Below are positions 30,753-41,377 of a DNA stretch of 64,000 bases, one piece after another. The position numbers and the translations under genes are program-made. Each line of letters starts with the position of its first letter. The stretch's first letter is position 1. This stretch comes from Tenrec ecaudatus (taxonomy: Eukaryota > Chordata > Mammalia > Afrosoricida > Tenrecidae). The stretch lies in the NCBI RefSeq assembly GCF_050624435.1, contig NC_134545.1:85898063-85962062 (forward strand), in the 5' to 3' direction. The notes beneath the pieces are model-generated. The model made no database searches, was not told the origin of the DNA, and saw only the letters and a list, made by a program, of their open reading frames with translations.

Positions 30753-31699
30753 CTGTGAGGAAGCCACAGTGTAGCCTTTGGCCAGGCAAGGGGGACCCCC
30801 CTCTGGTTCTCCGCCCCTAGCCCTCACCCCCATCACCTTATCCCACCCAGGCCCTCTGGGCCTGTGGTCTGCCACCGTTTCTTGCTTGGATCAGGTGGGC
30901 CTCTTGGGCTAGGGCAAGCCTCGCCACAGCAAACTCTCCTCAGGAAGTCACTAGGAAAATAGGTTGTGGTTTCTGGCCCTTAGCTAAGAGTTGCCGAGAA
31001 ATCCCAAGCTCTCTGGGAGTGGGGGGGAAGCCAGGCAGGCCAGGCCGACTAACTACTGTGGGGACGCCGACAGCGACAGCATTCGCAGGCACCCCAGCTC
31101 TGCCTTACCCCGGAGGTCCCAGCAAAAAGGCTCTCGGTCCCCCACCCTGTGAGCAGGACTGGGGGCGCCTGGGCCACTGGGACCCCGAAGGAGCTGGGCA
31201 GAGCACGCAGAGCGTGCCGACGGGGCCTACCCAGACGTCCCTCGGAAATAGGGTTAGGGGTCCTGTCCCACCTTTCCTCTCTCCCAGCTTCAGGGACTCA
31301 GGCTGAAGGGCCCTGGCGGCGGGCGCGGGATGAGGCAGGCAGGGGACGCAGGGGACCCCGATGGCGGCGCCTACCTTCGGCTGCCTGCAGGACGCTGACC
31401 TCCAGCCCCTTAAAGGTCTTGCTGGCGAGTTCTTCCAGCGCGCACAGCGGCGAGGTCTGCGAGAGCAGCGCGCGGCCCGCCAGCGGCAAGCCGCCCGGCG
31501 CGTGCTTGTCCGCCGCGGCCAGCAGGTGCGCCGCCCCGCACAGCGAGTAACTTCGCCGCACGGACGGCTTGTTCAGGATGTCCTCGATGCTGAAAGGCGT
31601 TAACGGCTTGTTGGAGTTGGCGGGCGGCGGCAGGTGGTCCAGCGGGCTGCGCCGCCGCTCCTCCCCCGGCGCCGCCTTGCCGTCCTCCTTGGATGTCAT
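30229..31699 (-). CDS. LBX1: LBX1, ladybird homeobox transcription factor (two coding exons, complete)
   Basis: The coding sequence joins exon 1 (31699-31375) to exon 2 (30752-30229), 849 nt and 282 residues, about the usual LBX1 length. The start ATG at 31699 opens MTSKEDGKAAPGEERRR, the LBX1 N-terminus. Residues 33-42 (LTPFSIEDIL) match the eh1-type motif that binds Groucho/TLE corepressors. The homeodomain spans residues 125-184 with the helix-3 motif WFQNRRAK; W172 and N175 are homeodomain positions 48 and 51. A glycine run (219-225) and a Pro/Ser-rich linker precede an acidic tail (269-282, CSEDEEDEEIDVDD). The family protein is a nuclear DNA-binding factor, mainly a repressor, needed for migration of limb, tongue and diaphragm muscle precursors and for dorsal spinal-cord interneuron fate. 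No frameshift or missing key residue is seen. The strict paralogue LBX2 is less likely: the N-terminus, length and acidic tail fit LBX1. Confidence 0.97.
30753..31374 (-). other. LBX1: LBX1 intron 1
   Basis: This 622-bp intron has a GTAGGC donor at 31374 and a pyrimidine-containing acceptor, CTTCCTCACAG, ending at 30753. The single short intron at this position, just before the homeobox exon, matches the known LBX1 structure. No repeat was recognised inside it. Confidence 0.93.
31375..31699 (-). other. LBX1: LBX1 coding exon 1
   Basis: This exon encodes residues 1-108 plus the first base of codon 109. It carries the eh1-like motif and the LBX-specific N-terminal region through VSVLQAAE. It ends in GCCGAAG followed by the donor GTAGGC on the minus strand. 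The phase-1 junction restores glycine 109 when joined to exon 2. Confidence 0.95.
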
Positions 31700-32001
31700 C
31701 TCGGCTTCGCGTGGGGGCCCGGCCGGGGCGGCTCGGGCCGCGGGGACCCAGCCCGCGGGCTACTCGGGCGCCGGGCGGCGCGCGCGGGCGCGGCGGGCTG
31801 GCGGGAGGCCGCGGCGGGCAGGGCTTGGGCCGGCCGCGGGCCCGACTAGCGCGGCGGCTGAGGCGGGCCGGGCGGCGCGGGGCCCCGGGAGGAGGGCGCT
31901 GACGCGGGCGCCGCCGCCGCCGCCGCCGCCGGGGCTTCCCGCAATCGGAGGCCGGAGCCGGGGCGCGCCGCGCGGGGCTCCAGTTTCGCCAGCCCCGGTG
32001 C

Positions 32002-32009
32002 TATTTAAA
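32002..32009 (-). promoter_or_regulatory. LBX1: TATA-like box of the LBX1 promoter
   Basis: The minus strand reads TTTAAATA here, 303 bp upstream of the LBX1 ATG and inside the CpG island. A start site about 30 bp downstream would lie near 31975, giving a 5'-UTR of about 275 nt. The start site is inferred, not observed. Confidence 0.5.
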
Positions 32010-32129
32010 GGTGTCAGGTGGCTCCGCGGCGGCTCCTGGCCCCGGGTTCTGGCGGCGGCGACAGTTGGAAGCGCCGAGGCAAGGGCGCCGATCCCGGACT
32101 GCGAGGGGAGGCGGAGAGACGGGGCAATT

Positions 32130-32190
32130 GACTCTTGCTAACAAGTTCGCCTTGATGGCGGAGTAATCAATTATCTGCAGCACCAGGCAC
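32130..32190. promoter_or_regulatory. Upstream LBX1 promoter block with TAATCAATTA
   Basis: Within G+C-rich promoter DNA this A+T-richer block contains GTAATCAATTATCTGC, a homeodomain-type core, next to GCCTTGATGGC. It lies about 150-220 bp upstream of the inferred start site. A conserved proximal promoter element is inferred from composition and motif only. Confidence 0.4.
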
Positions 32191-32364
32191 TTCTCTCGCT
32201 CCCCTTCTCTCTCCTTTTGCCCCGTCTTTCTCCTCTCTTCTTTCTGTCTCCTTCCCCTGTTCTCTCCCCCTCCTCCCTCCCTCTCCCTTCTCCCCCCCGT
32301 TTCTCTCCTTCTCTCGCTCGTCCTCGCCCTCTCTTTCACTCTCCGTCTGTCCAATGCAGGCGGC

Positions 32365-32515
32365 TCTAAGTTGGGAAGCTCATTAATTAGCGGGCCGGGG
32401 GTAGGAGGAGCCGGCTGGAATTAGCCTGCCTAATGCGCCTGTCAGTCCCGGCGCCGCGCCGCGCTCGGCCCGAGCTGTTTGTAAATTACATTAGCGGCGC
32501 CTTGATGGCACCCGA
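32365..32515. promoter_or_regulatory. Cluster of TAAT homeodomain-type sites upstream of LBX1
   Basis: Four TAAT-containing sites fall within about 120 bp: CATTAATTAGC (32382-32392), GGAATTAGCC, CCTAATGCG and AAATTACATTAGC. The surrounding DNA is over 70% G+C by eye, so the clustering stands out. It could be an auto- or cross-regulatory homeodomain platform between LBX1 and its divergent transcript. Confidence 0.45.
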
Positions 32516-32710
32516 ACCTCGGGCGACCGCCACGCCGCCGCCCCCACCCCAAACCGCGAGCCCTGCGCCGGGCGCACCCGCCTCCCGCTGGCCTGACGCC
32601 GAGGGCAGCGCTGGCCCGGAGCTTTCGGGCTCTCGGACCAGAGATCGGCAGCCCCACCAGGGGCGGCCGGAGCCCCAGCCCGGGAGGGACGCGCCCGCCG
32701 CGCCGGCCAG
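32400..32710 (+). ncRNA. Candidate first exon of divergent lncRNA (LBX1-AS1 position)
   Basis: A strong plus-strand splice donor, GCCAG|GTAAGT, sits at 32710/32711, about 0.7 kb upstream of the inferred LBX1 start and pointing away from it. Human LBX1 has a divergent noncoding transcript (LBX1-AS1, FLJ41350) starting in this relative position. The exon start is a guess. An open frame of 93 codons runs to 32714, but its composition is ordinary CpG-island sequence and no known protein is recognisable. No downstream exon was identified. Confidence 0.3.
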
Positions 32711-33310
32711 GTAAGTCCAGGAGTTACAGCGGGCCCCGCGGCCGCGCAGCTGGGCACTTGGCGGAGCGGAGATCGGGATCCAGCAGCACCCCAGTCCTCA
32801 GACCCTCTGGTTCCACTTTCCCCCTCCCAGGACCCTAGTCCTGGGCAGAGGGACTCCGCACCCTTCCCCCATCCCCTGGCCCGAGGGAGGTCCGAGAGGG
32901 CTCGGCAGCCTTGGGTGGGGCGACAGGGGACGGAGTGGGGGCGGGGAGGGGGGACTTCAGAGCTGGGAGAGGCGGCCGGTCGGAGGACCCAGCCCTCCTG
33001 TAGGCGAGCGGCGGAGTGGGGAATTGCTGGGGGCTCTGGGCGCCTCTCCCCCTGGCCTGAGCCCGAAGTGGCTGCCCTACCTCTGGTGGCAATCGCGCGA
33101 GCACGCTTTCCTCCCGCACCGCCTCTCAGGCCGATTGGGGCCCCTACTCTCCGGAGGGCTGGCATCCGAAGGGCAGCCGAGGCCGGGTTTCGGGGCTCTC
33201 CGGGCGGCTCGGGGCCTCCCCGCTGCGCTCTGCCTGGCCTGGGCCGGGGCCCCGCGGCCGGCCCCGCCCCGCCCAGCGCCAGGCTGGAGTGCAGAGCCCG
33301 GCCGACTCCA

Positions 33311-36109
33311 GCTGTTCCGGATGCCAGGCTGGGGCTTGGAGGGCCGGCCACTGCTGGGGCTTCGCTCTCCGGACCGGGCAGGATTGGAGTTAGGTTGGGG
33401 AGGGAGAGGGACCCCCCCACGGCCCGGACTCGACATACCCGGTGTATATTTCGTGTGCATCGGTATTTGGAGGTGTCATGGTTCGTTTGGCCTTTGTAAT
33501 GTGTGTATTTGTGTGTGCTTCTCCGCGCGTGTATCTTTGTGTAAATGTTTGTGAACCCGTGGGGATTTCGATGTGGTGGAGCGGGTACCTGTCGCCTCCA
33601 TTTCCCCAGGTACCACGGTGCCTCGGGCCCTCTTTTCTCCGGCTTCTCGATCTGATTTGTGTGGGACTGCTGACCCCCTTGCCCAATTTTCCATTTCTAC
33701 CCTCCGAGAAACAAGGAGAGGGGGCTGCAACCAAGGGAGGGAGAGACCCTCCCCTTCCCCCAGCACAGTCGCCCAGCCCCAGTCCCCCCAGCCCAGGCAG
33801 CTGGGCCCTTCCCTGGCTTTGTTTGTAAACTCGTGGCTGGGGGAGCACGTGGGCAGTCGTGCTTGGACCAGAGATGCTCCCAAAGTGGCCAGCCAGGAGG
33901 GGTTGTGCACTGAGCAGGCTCACCGGGGCTCTCACACCTGGTCAGCAGGGAAGCTGGCTTGTGGGGAGCGAGGCTCAGGACAGGAGGCAGGCTCTCACAA
34001 GGCTTCCAGCATGGGCTGGAGGTGCTCTTGGCCCCAGAGGGAGGCTTCTTTCTTTATCTCTGCGTTTAGTTACTGGTTTGGAGCCATGCTAGCAGCTCTC
34101 CGGTGTCAGATGTGATTTTTGTTGGGGGTGGGCGGCTGTCCAGCACCTACCTGGGGCAGGCTGGAGCTCCTTCTTTCCCCACCTTTGCCCTGCAATTGCG
34201 GGTGGTGGTGCAGGAGGGGGGCAGGAATGGTGAGGGTGGGGATCACAGTTCCCTCAGAGATACAGGCATTTCTACGGTGTCTGCTGCATCCTCACTGCCC
34301 TGAGAGCCTTGGGATGATGCCAGGCCTAGCCAGGAGGAAGTTGTCTCAAGGGGAGAGTCCAGAGGCCAATGAAGAGGGGCCACCAGAGGGAGGGGCCACC
34401 CTGGAAGTGAACCATGCAGCCTGGAAGCTCAGACCATCCCCACCCGCCCTGTCCTTATAACCTCCGCTTATAGCTGGCTGCCCTTTCCTGCCATAACCCC
34501 ACCCTCCAGACTCTGCCCCTCAGGCAGACTGCAAACACCCAGCGAAGAGCTCAGGGACCAGGGATTTGGGGACCCTTGTGTTTCCAGAGAAGACTCCGCC
34601 CAACCCTCTTCTTATCTGCTTTAGTCTATGGACCTGGTGTTGCTCTGCAGGACAAGACCTGGAGGAGAAGCCCAGCCCTGGCTGTTGCCCAGACCCCTTG
34701 CTCTGCTCTCCAGACCCCCAGCAAGGCTGTCCCAGAGGACAGGACTGGGATTCCAAGAACAGAAGCAGAGGATAGGATTCCTACTTGGAGCCTGCTCCCT
34801 GCTGCCTTTAGTCTTTGGTCAGTCACGACAAAATGGAGAGGACATTCCTATACCTGTCCCAGAGACAGGGAGAGAAAGGTGGCTTTGGGAGAGTGGACCG
34901 GTTCAGCTGTATTAGCTCTTTCAGCACCGGCTGTCAAACCTCTTCCTTCCTGCCCTGTGTTTCCACCTGCCCTTTCTTGACTGGTTGCTCTTTGGGCCAG
35001 TTGGTCCACCTCTCTGGTCAAACCCAAGGGACACACCACAAGGGGAGCGGCCCACCCGACAGGGGGTGGGGAGCATGCGATGCCACCCTGTCTTGGGCCC
35101 CAAAGCACCTCCATCTTCTAGGTCTTCTTTGAGGCCAGCCCAGCTGTGCCACCTACTCTCTCAACTTGCCATTTCACCCGCCCACCTTAGCGCTAGTGTC
35201 TCTGGGATCTTGGATCGGAATCTTCTGGCCTCTGGCACCCAACCTTGTCTGAGCTGGGTTTTGGATTTGTGGGTTGGACCTTCCCTTCAAGACTGAGAGA
35301 TCCTTGAGGGCAGAGGGTCTCAACCTGGGTATTCCGTTTGCCCCATTTGCACCTGTGCTTGCAGGCCTGGGGCACTGGGCACCCTCAGCGGATTCCTTGA
35401 ATGAGTCTCCACAAGGTAAATGGAATGTAAACGAATGTCTCTTTGGGAGGCGGATGGCCAGGGCCAGACTTCGTGGCCCCCCAGAAAAGAGGTTTTGGAG
35501 ATCTTGAGAATCCAAATGGAGAATGAGCTCCCACTGGGGAGCTGGGGAAGGAACTCCACCAATCGCCATCAGGGCTCAAACCATTTCTCCACATTCCAGC
35601 CCAGGGACCTGAGGCAGGCAGGATGCTAAATTCCCAGTTTAAGGTGCCCACGCTTCAGTCAGCTGGTCCACTGTCATCTTGCCCAGAGCTGGAAGCAGCT
35701 GGTCCCTGGAGTCCGCTCGGTCGTTTGCCTTCAGAACTTGGTCTTCACTGGATCCTAATCCCCGATGTCCGCTCACTACCTATCGGAGCGCAGGTCCAGC
35801 CTTATCTCCTCTCCAGTAAAAGAGGAAGAATTCACTTTAGGGAACCATCCACGTACAGAAGAGGGAAGCATTGTTGCCTGAATCACCGGAATAAGGGGGC
35901 CCTGAAGACCCAAGCAAAATCCCTTAGTTACTCCTTAGCACAGGGGACTCAGTCAGATTAGGGACGCTCCCCTCCTCCCACCGCACCCCTCCACAGGCTC
36001 CATTTGACCCAGTCTGCATTTCTTTGGTAGTATCATTCCTTCCCAGATGATCCAGGTAAACACTAGCACTGGCTCTTGAGCCAGAGCCTCCCTTAGAAAA
36101 GAGAATCTT
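33311..36109. other. Unique sequence upstream of LBX1, no gene recognised
   Basis: If the divergent LBX1-AS1 transcript exists, this would be its intron or later exons, but I could not define an exon. Frames up to 181 codons (33935-33390 minus) have no family resemblance. Confidence 0.45.
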
Positions 36110-36147
36110 AAAAAAAAAAAAAAAAGAAAGAAAGAAAGAAAGAAAAG
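36110..36147 (+). repeat. Poly(A) and (AAAG)n tract
   Basis: Some 15 A residues are followed by five AAAG units and AAAAG. It marks the right edge of the repeat-poor region. Confidence 0.9.
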
Positions 36148-36384
36148 AGAATCTGACAGGGCTTGAAATGAATGAACTTTCTACCCCACTCTCCACAATC
36201 CAGATAGTTTTGTCCCTTGGGAATGTGCTCTTCTGACACCCCACCCCTCTGATGCTCCCTTTGAATTGAGGGAGCTCCCCACTACCTGGAGATAGACTCT
36301 ACCAGACCTGCCTCCTGCTGCCCTCATTGAGCCAGGGCTGCCCAGTTTGGTTTTAGATTCTGCCCTGGGCCATTCTAGTAACAA

Positions 36385-36600
36385 CAATAACCATGACAAT
36401 AAATATGGCAATGCCCTTACCAAGTGTCAGGCTCCAGGCTGTCTGCAGGCCGTCTTTCATCTCTTATTCTACCCTAAGAGGCAGCGACTGCTAGCACTTC
36501 TACTTGATGCATAAGGAAATGAGGCACAGAGAGGTTATGTAACCTGTCCAAAATCACACAGCCTGTTTGGGAGTGATCAGGATTTGAAGACTGTGTTTTT
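36385..36600 (+). repeat. MIR SINE
   Basis: CTTACCAAGTGTCAGGCTCC, GAAATGAGGCACAGAGAGGT and CCAAAATCACACAGCCTG reproduce the MIR core in order. Confidence 0.88.
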
Positions 36601-36632
36601 CAGACTCAGTTGTGTGCTGTTCATCCCCAAAC

Positions 36633-36762
36633 TGGGAGAAAGATGGCACTTTCTACTCCTGGAAAAAGTTACCGTTTCAGAAACTCACAGGCACAGCTCT
36701 GCCCTGTCCTATAGGGTAGCTAGGAGTCAGCATTGACTGGATAACAGTGACATTGAGTCCCT
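36633..36762 (+). repeat. AfroSINE 3' part
   Basis: CTGGGAGAAAGATGGCACTT, CAGAAACTCACAGGCACAGC and GTCCTATAGGGTAGC match. It is the first AfroSINE to the right of LBX1. Confidence 0.85.
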
Positions 36763-36830
36763 AAACCATCTCGAGCTCTTTGAATGAACCTCAGGTACTT
36801 GGCAGATGCCAAAAATTATATGTAAAATCT

Positions 36831-36852
36831 TGTGTGTGTGTGTGTGTGTGTG
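36831..36852 (+). repeat. (GT)n microsatellite, short
   Basis: About 11 GT units end at TGCATGC. Confidence 0.9.
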
Positions 36853-37157
36853 CATGCTTCCCTACTCCAGGCATTGGAACAGGGAGGCAACTGCTGCAGA
36901 ATCCCAGCAGGGCTCCTGTCTGCTCTTGGACTGACCTACTGTCTCCAGCCAGACTCAGCTCTCAGGACAAGGAGACCACCTGACCACCTTTTTGAGCCTA
37001 CTGACCAGGAAGCCCCACGACATGGGCCAGCTTCCTCTTGGCCCTTTATCCCAGTACGGAAGAGAGACTTCAGAAAGCCTGGGTAGGGGTCCTGGGAAAG
37101 TCTGCGGACTAAGGCAGAGATCACAGAGATAACCAGAGATGGGAAGAGACAAGTTCC

Positions 37158-37159
<2 letters not shown>

Positions 37160-37207
<48 letters not shown>
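37160..37207 (+). repeat. (GT)24 microsatellite
   Basis: Forty-eight bases of uninterrupted GT/TG repeat, the longest perfect one in the window. Confidence 0.97.
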
Positions 37208-37208
<1 letters not shown>

Positions 37209-38304
37209 CCCCCTAACCCTGGGGACAGAATAACTTCTCTTTGGCACTCTCATCCTGACTTTATGGTCAGCTCCGGACTCATATCCATCCTTGGGGAGGC
37301 TCCCCTGTGCTCCTCAGCACTCTCCTTTTGCAGTCGCCATCACAAGGCTTTGTCTGTCTCTCTGCCTTTCTGTGTCTCTCTGAACCTGGCTGTGAACCTG
37401 CCTCTTTGCCAGCCTGCCATCCACTGGGTTCCCCAAGCATTTGTTGAAGGAATAAAGGAAACGAGCAAATAAGAGACAAAGAGGAAGCCAGGCAGTGACT
37501 TCAGCCTACACCCCGAGAGAGGACCAGGGTGGGGGTGGGGGGTGGTTGGCAGGGTGGATGCATTAACCCTGCCAGCTGTGTGCAGATGGGGGAACCCCCT
37601 ACCCCTCCCATCCCCAACACTCACCGAGGGGCAGAGGCCTCATTCTCTGTGGTCATTTTGGTAACAGGGGTGGGAGGGCATGGCTCTGGGTTCTGGGCAG
37701 AAGAAGGGGGTGGGGGGTTGGGCAGGAGTGTAGGAAAGAAACACTGCCAGTCAAGCAGGGGTTGATTGGTCTGTCCCAGGAGTGGCAGTTGAGCGAAGGT
37801 CTAAGAGTATTTGGCCGGCTGTCTTCCAGGCAGGGGCAAAAATTGTGCTGGCAGCCTGAGGTACCAACCCAAGAGGGGACTCTGTTGGTGCCCCAAGGCA
37901 CCACCCTTTGTTGCTGGACCTGTATGCCGCTGGGAGGGCAGAGCCTCAGTCTGCTGTCCACCCCTGGCAGATCTGCATTCAGGAGCCCAGAGCTGATGAG
38001 GGCCTCATGGTGGCTGTTTGGTGCTGGAGGAAAGCGTCAGGCAGAGCCCACAATGGCAGTTGTGTCTTGTGGAGCAGAGTGGTGTCCTCAGGAGCTCCAG
38101 ACCTGCTCGCTCTGCTCTCTCTCTTTCCCCATAGCCCAGCACACCCGGGAACTCCAGCATCTGAGCTAACTATAATGGTGGGCCGTGCCCTCCATTCACA
38201 GGGGTCTCCCTGGCCTCGGTGGGCCCAGGTGGACAGATTCCTGCACTAAGGCTCAGAAACGCAGGAGCGGATCCGGATCTGGCAGGCCAGGAGGGCTCGG
38301 GAAA
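37208..38304. other. Unique sequence, no gene recognised
   Basis: No coding, RNA or repeat signature could be assigned. Confidence 0.4.
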
Positions 38305-38400
38305 GACCTGAGTCAGGCTCCTCATAATAAACTGCGTGTGAATAATTCAGGAGCCGTGTGGGGGCTCATTGAATTAGCCAGCACCACCCCTGGAGTTCTC
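38305..38400. promoter_or_regulatory. Candidate conserved enhancer block J
   Basis: CTCATAATAAACTGCGTGTG, AATAATTCAGG and GGGGCTCATTGAATTAGCC lie in an A+T-rich islet with G+C-rich flanks, about 6.4 kb upstream of LBX1. Confidence 0.48.
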
Positions 38401-40364
38401 TCCCTCCACCAAAGGGTGGGGGCGAGGGGCAGAGAGCGGTAGAGAGGGAGGGGGGCGGCTAACCCACCTCCCCCGCCCCAGCTGAGTCTGAGTTCCATAA
38501 ACCTCGAGGGTCCCCCACCCTTTAAGACCCCACCAGTTGCGGGGGGGCGCTGGCTGGGCAGTGTTGTGTCAACTAAGATGCCCCGCTGCCTCAGGACAAG
38601 TGAAACAGGCAGGAAAGGGGGGGCACAAACAGGGTCCTGTAACAAACCCCACATGGCAGCCGCAGGCCCTGGAGGCCCTGCAAGGTGAGCTCTGGCAAGC
38701 TCTCCCTGCAGATGCTCTGTGGCCTCCTCGTTGCGCCCCCCCCTCCCTCCTTGCCATCAAAGTGAAGCACCCATCAAGCTGCAGCACCTAGAGCCAGGGA
38801 TTCAGGCACCGTACCCTCAGCCACAGCGGGCCCAGCGCAGACAGAGAGCCCAGGCGTGACAGTCCTGGAAGGGCAGTGGTTCTCCTGGCCCAGGGCACTC
38901 ACTGTACACAGTCCTTGGGGTCACCAGCCTCCTCTTCTCCAACGCCCTTTCACCTGCCCACTCTGTGGGAGGAGGCGGGAGTGGGCTCTCAGAGGGGTCT
39001 TCAGGGCTCAGTTTCATTAAGCGGGACCCCAAAGCTGCTTGGGAGGTAGTTCTCTCTCCCAGGCCCACACCCTTTATCTCTGGGCCCCTTCCTTCCCCTC
39101 CTCCTCCCTTTCTCTCCCCAAGCACTTTTCTCTTCTTTTCCCTCTGAAGGAGTTCTCCCTGGGGGAGGGGCAGCCTCAGCCCCTGACCTGGAGAAGGCCT
39201 CGCTCTGGCTGACGCTGCTGGTGCCAGGGCTTCTGTGGAGGCAGGCGGTTCCGGTTCCGAGTCCTTCCTGGGCGGTGGTCAGGGGTCGTCTCTCCGCAGG
39301 TGGGGCAGGGCTGCAGTTACCTGGACCTCAAAACGTTTCCCTCACCCACGACCACCCCACCAATGCCTTTGGGTAAGCCTCCAAACCCCTCTGAACCTTG
39401 AGCCTGGCAAAAGGCAGGTTTGGGGAGGGTGAAGGGAGACTCAATCTTGGCATTCGTTTGGGGAAGGAGTTTGCCAGAGTGTAGGTCTGAAGAGGAGACG
39501 ACGACAACGATGTGTCAGGAATTCTAGGTCTTTAACGGCCATCGGCTTTAACAAAACATTTCGGGAGTGGCTGGTAGCTAGCCTCTCTTTCTTTCTCTTC
39601 TCGTTTCACAGCTGACGGTGCCCTGCATTAGAAACCGTCTCCCCAAAGCTCACTCCGTCTCCGTTGGACCAAAGAGGAAAGCCAGGTTAAGACTGCAACA
39701 CACTCGTTAGAGCCACCAGCGGAATTAGAACCCACAACCGATTGATTGGGAACTGCCCTGCCTGTTACATCCTGCAGCTCGGCTTGGGCAGGAGGAAACG
39801 GAGCCCAGAGCCCAGGGCTGGGCTGCATCTTGAGCCCTCCTGTGCCCTCTCTCCGGGGAAAGCTTTGAAATCCTATTTAAAGGCAAACGATTTGGGTGGA
39901 GCCCAGAGAAATATGGGTGTAAAGCCCAAGAGGGCCTTCTAGCCGTGTTCCAGAATAGTCCCTGGAGCCGAAGGTGAAGTCTGCGTTCCGCCCCCCCATC
40001 GCAGGGAGAAGGTGAAGGCTGGGTAGCAAGTAGCCAAGACTCTGCCTTCCTGAGCCAAGACAGTCTATCGGTCTGTCTAGACCGCTGTCCTGGGCAGAAG
40101 GGAGGAGGGGCCTTGGGAAAGTGGGTGCAGATGGCGGCTCCCTACTCTCTCCCTCTCCAGCAGGGCCTGCGGAGGTGGGGTTCCCCCAGGTCCCTAGGTT
40201 TGACCGGCCTTACAGAAGGAAGGCAGGCCAGCTGGCAGCCTGAGCCTGGGACAGGACACCCTAGGCAGACGCGAAGGGCTTGGATTCTGGCTCCCCTTTC
40301 CGGAGCCCGGCCGCAGGGTTGCCCGGTGGCAGCCGGGACAGGCCTCGGATCCCTCCAGCCACAA
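38401..40364. other. Unique sequence, no gene recognised
   Basis: A weak MIR-like relic may lie at 39605-39745 (TTAGAGCCACCAGCGGAATT, AGAACCCACAACCG). Nothing else was recognised. Confidence 0.35.
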
Positions 40365-40560
40365 GTCCCATTACGCTCTATTTATGTTTCACTTTATTGT
40401 TTTTTCCCCCTTCCTTTTTCTTATTATTGTTTCACTCTGGGGGAGGCAAAGGATATAATATATTCATCTTTATTATCCCAAATCTGTGTGAAGCATTTAA
40501 TAAAACGCTGTTTCCACACAGCCAGGGATATTAGTGTGAGCTATTCTTAAGTTAATGCTC
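40365..40560. promoter_or_regulatory. Candidate conserved enhancer block K
   Basis: CCCATTACGCTCTATTTATG, GGATATAATATATTCATC, AGCATTTAATAAAACGCTG and TATTCTTAAGTTAATGC form a 190-bp A+T-rich block without repeat signature, abutting G+C-rich DNA on both sides. Confidence 0.55.
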
Positions 40561-40779
40561 CTGTGCGCAGGGCGCCTTCGCCACAGCGCCTGCTGCTGGC
40601 GGGTCGGGGGAAGCTCAGGCCGGCCCGCGCCCAGCTGGCCTCCTGGGTGTCTTGTGAGCGACTGCTTCCCAGTCTCAGCGCGCATCCTCAGGCATCTCGA
40701 AGACATCGGTGAGCCCCAACCTTGCGAGGAGAGGCTCTGAAAAGCCGAGGTCAAGTCCCGCCTGAATCTCTAACGGCTC

Positions 40780-40950
40780 TGGGCCTGTAAAATCATGAAG
40801 GAAAATTCTGTCTGTTTTGCCACCTTCATGAGGGGGGCGGGGCGGGGGCGGAGCGACGCTGATAAGGCTTTATGAACAGGAAAGGGGAAAAGAAGTGAGT
40901 TTATTGATAAGCAGGCCAGAGAGAAAGGACATTATAGAAATGGTTCCAGG
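40780..40950. promoter_or_regulatory. Candidate conserved enhancer block L
   Basis: GTAAAATCATGAAGG, CACCTTCATGAGG, CTGATAAGGCTTTATGAACA and GAGTTTATTGATAAGC occur, with two GATA-type cores (GATAAG). A GC box cluster (GGGGCGGGG) lies in the middle. Confidence 0.48.
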
Positions 40951-41124
40951 CAGCATAGACCCAGTAGGACCTTACCCAGGGAAGGAAGGGGCAGAATACA
41001 ACCTCATTTGAACGGAGCCCAGAGGGTCTCCGGGCTCTGCATGCCTAGGCATCCTCCACTAGCCACAGAAAAAAGCACAGACCTTTGAAGATCACCCTGC
41101 GTCCTCCCAGAGTCCCCTCAGGCA

Positions 41125-41215
41125 GATAAGAATGCAGCTTCTGTAATCCCATTTCACGAGCAAACTGAGGTTCAGGAAGGCAGCGCCACCAGTGTGAGGT
41201 GACCCAGCTAGGAAG
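41125..41215 (+). repeat. MIR SINE fragment
   Basis: CCCATTTCACGAGCAAACTG, AGGTTCAGGAAGGC and GTGACCCAGCTAGGAAGT follow the MIR core. Confidence 0.75.
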
Positions 41216-41377
41216 TAGCAGATGCCCAGCCTAGGGACTTTACCTCCCCTGTCTCCTGAGGGCTTCCATGCTCGTGCCAGGGTGGTGTAGGGATCCAGGT
41301 TGAGTTATACTGGTAGGCTTTCCCTCCTGCTCCCTTCTCTCCATTACCTAGAGTTGTGCAAGACCTCTTAGCTTTAC

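Larger units (their letters stand above)
29960..33310. promoter_or_regulatory. LBX1: CpG island covering LBX1 and its promoter
   Basis: The interval is very G+C-rich with dense CpG, for example the GCC/CGC runs at 30400-30425 and 31900-31930. It covers both LBX1 exons, the intron, the promoter and about 1.3 kb further upstream. Such broad islands are usual at Polycomb-regulated developmental genes. Boundaries were set by eye. Many long open frames on both strands here reflect composition and are not annotated as genes. Confidence 0.75.

Noticed and set aside
32491-33420. 309-codon minus-strand frame upstream of LBX1
   Set aside because: It is rich in Pro, Gly, Ala and Arg as expected from CpG-island composition, and equally long frames lie on the opposite strand. 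No homology was recognised.
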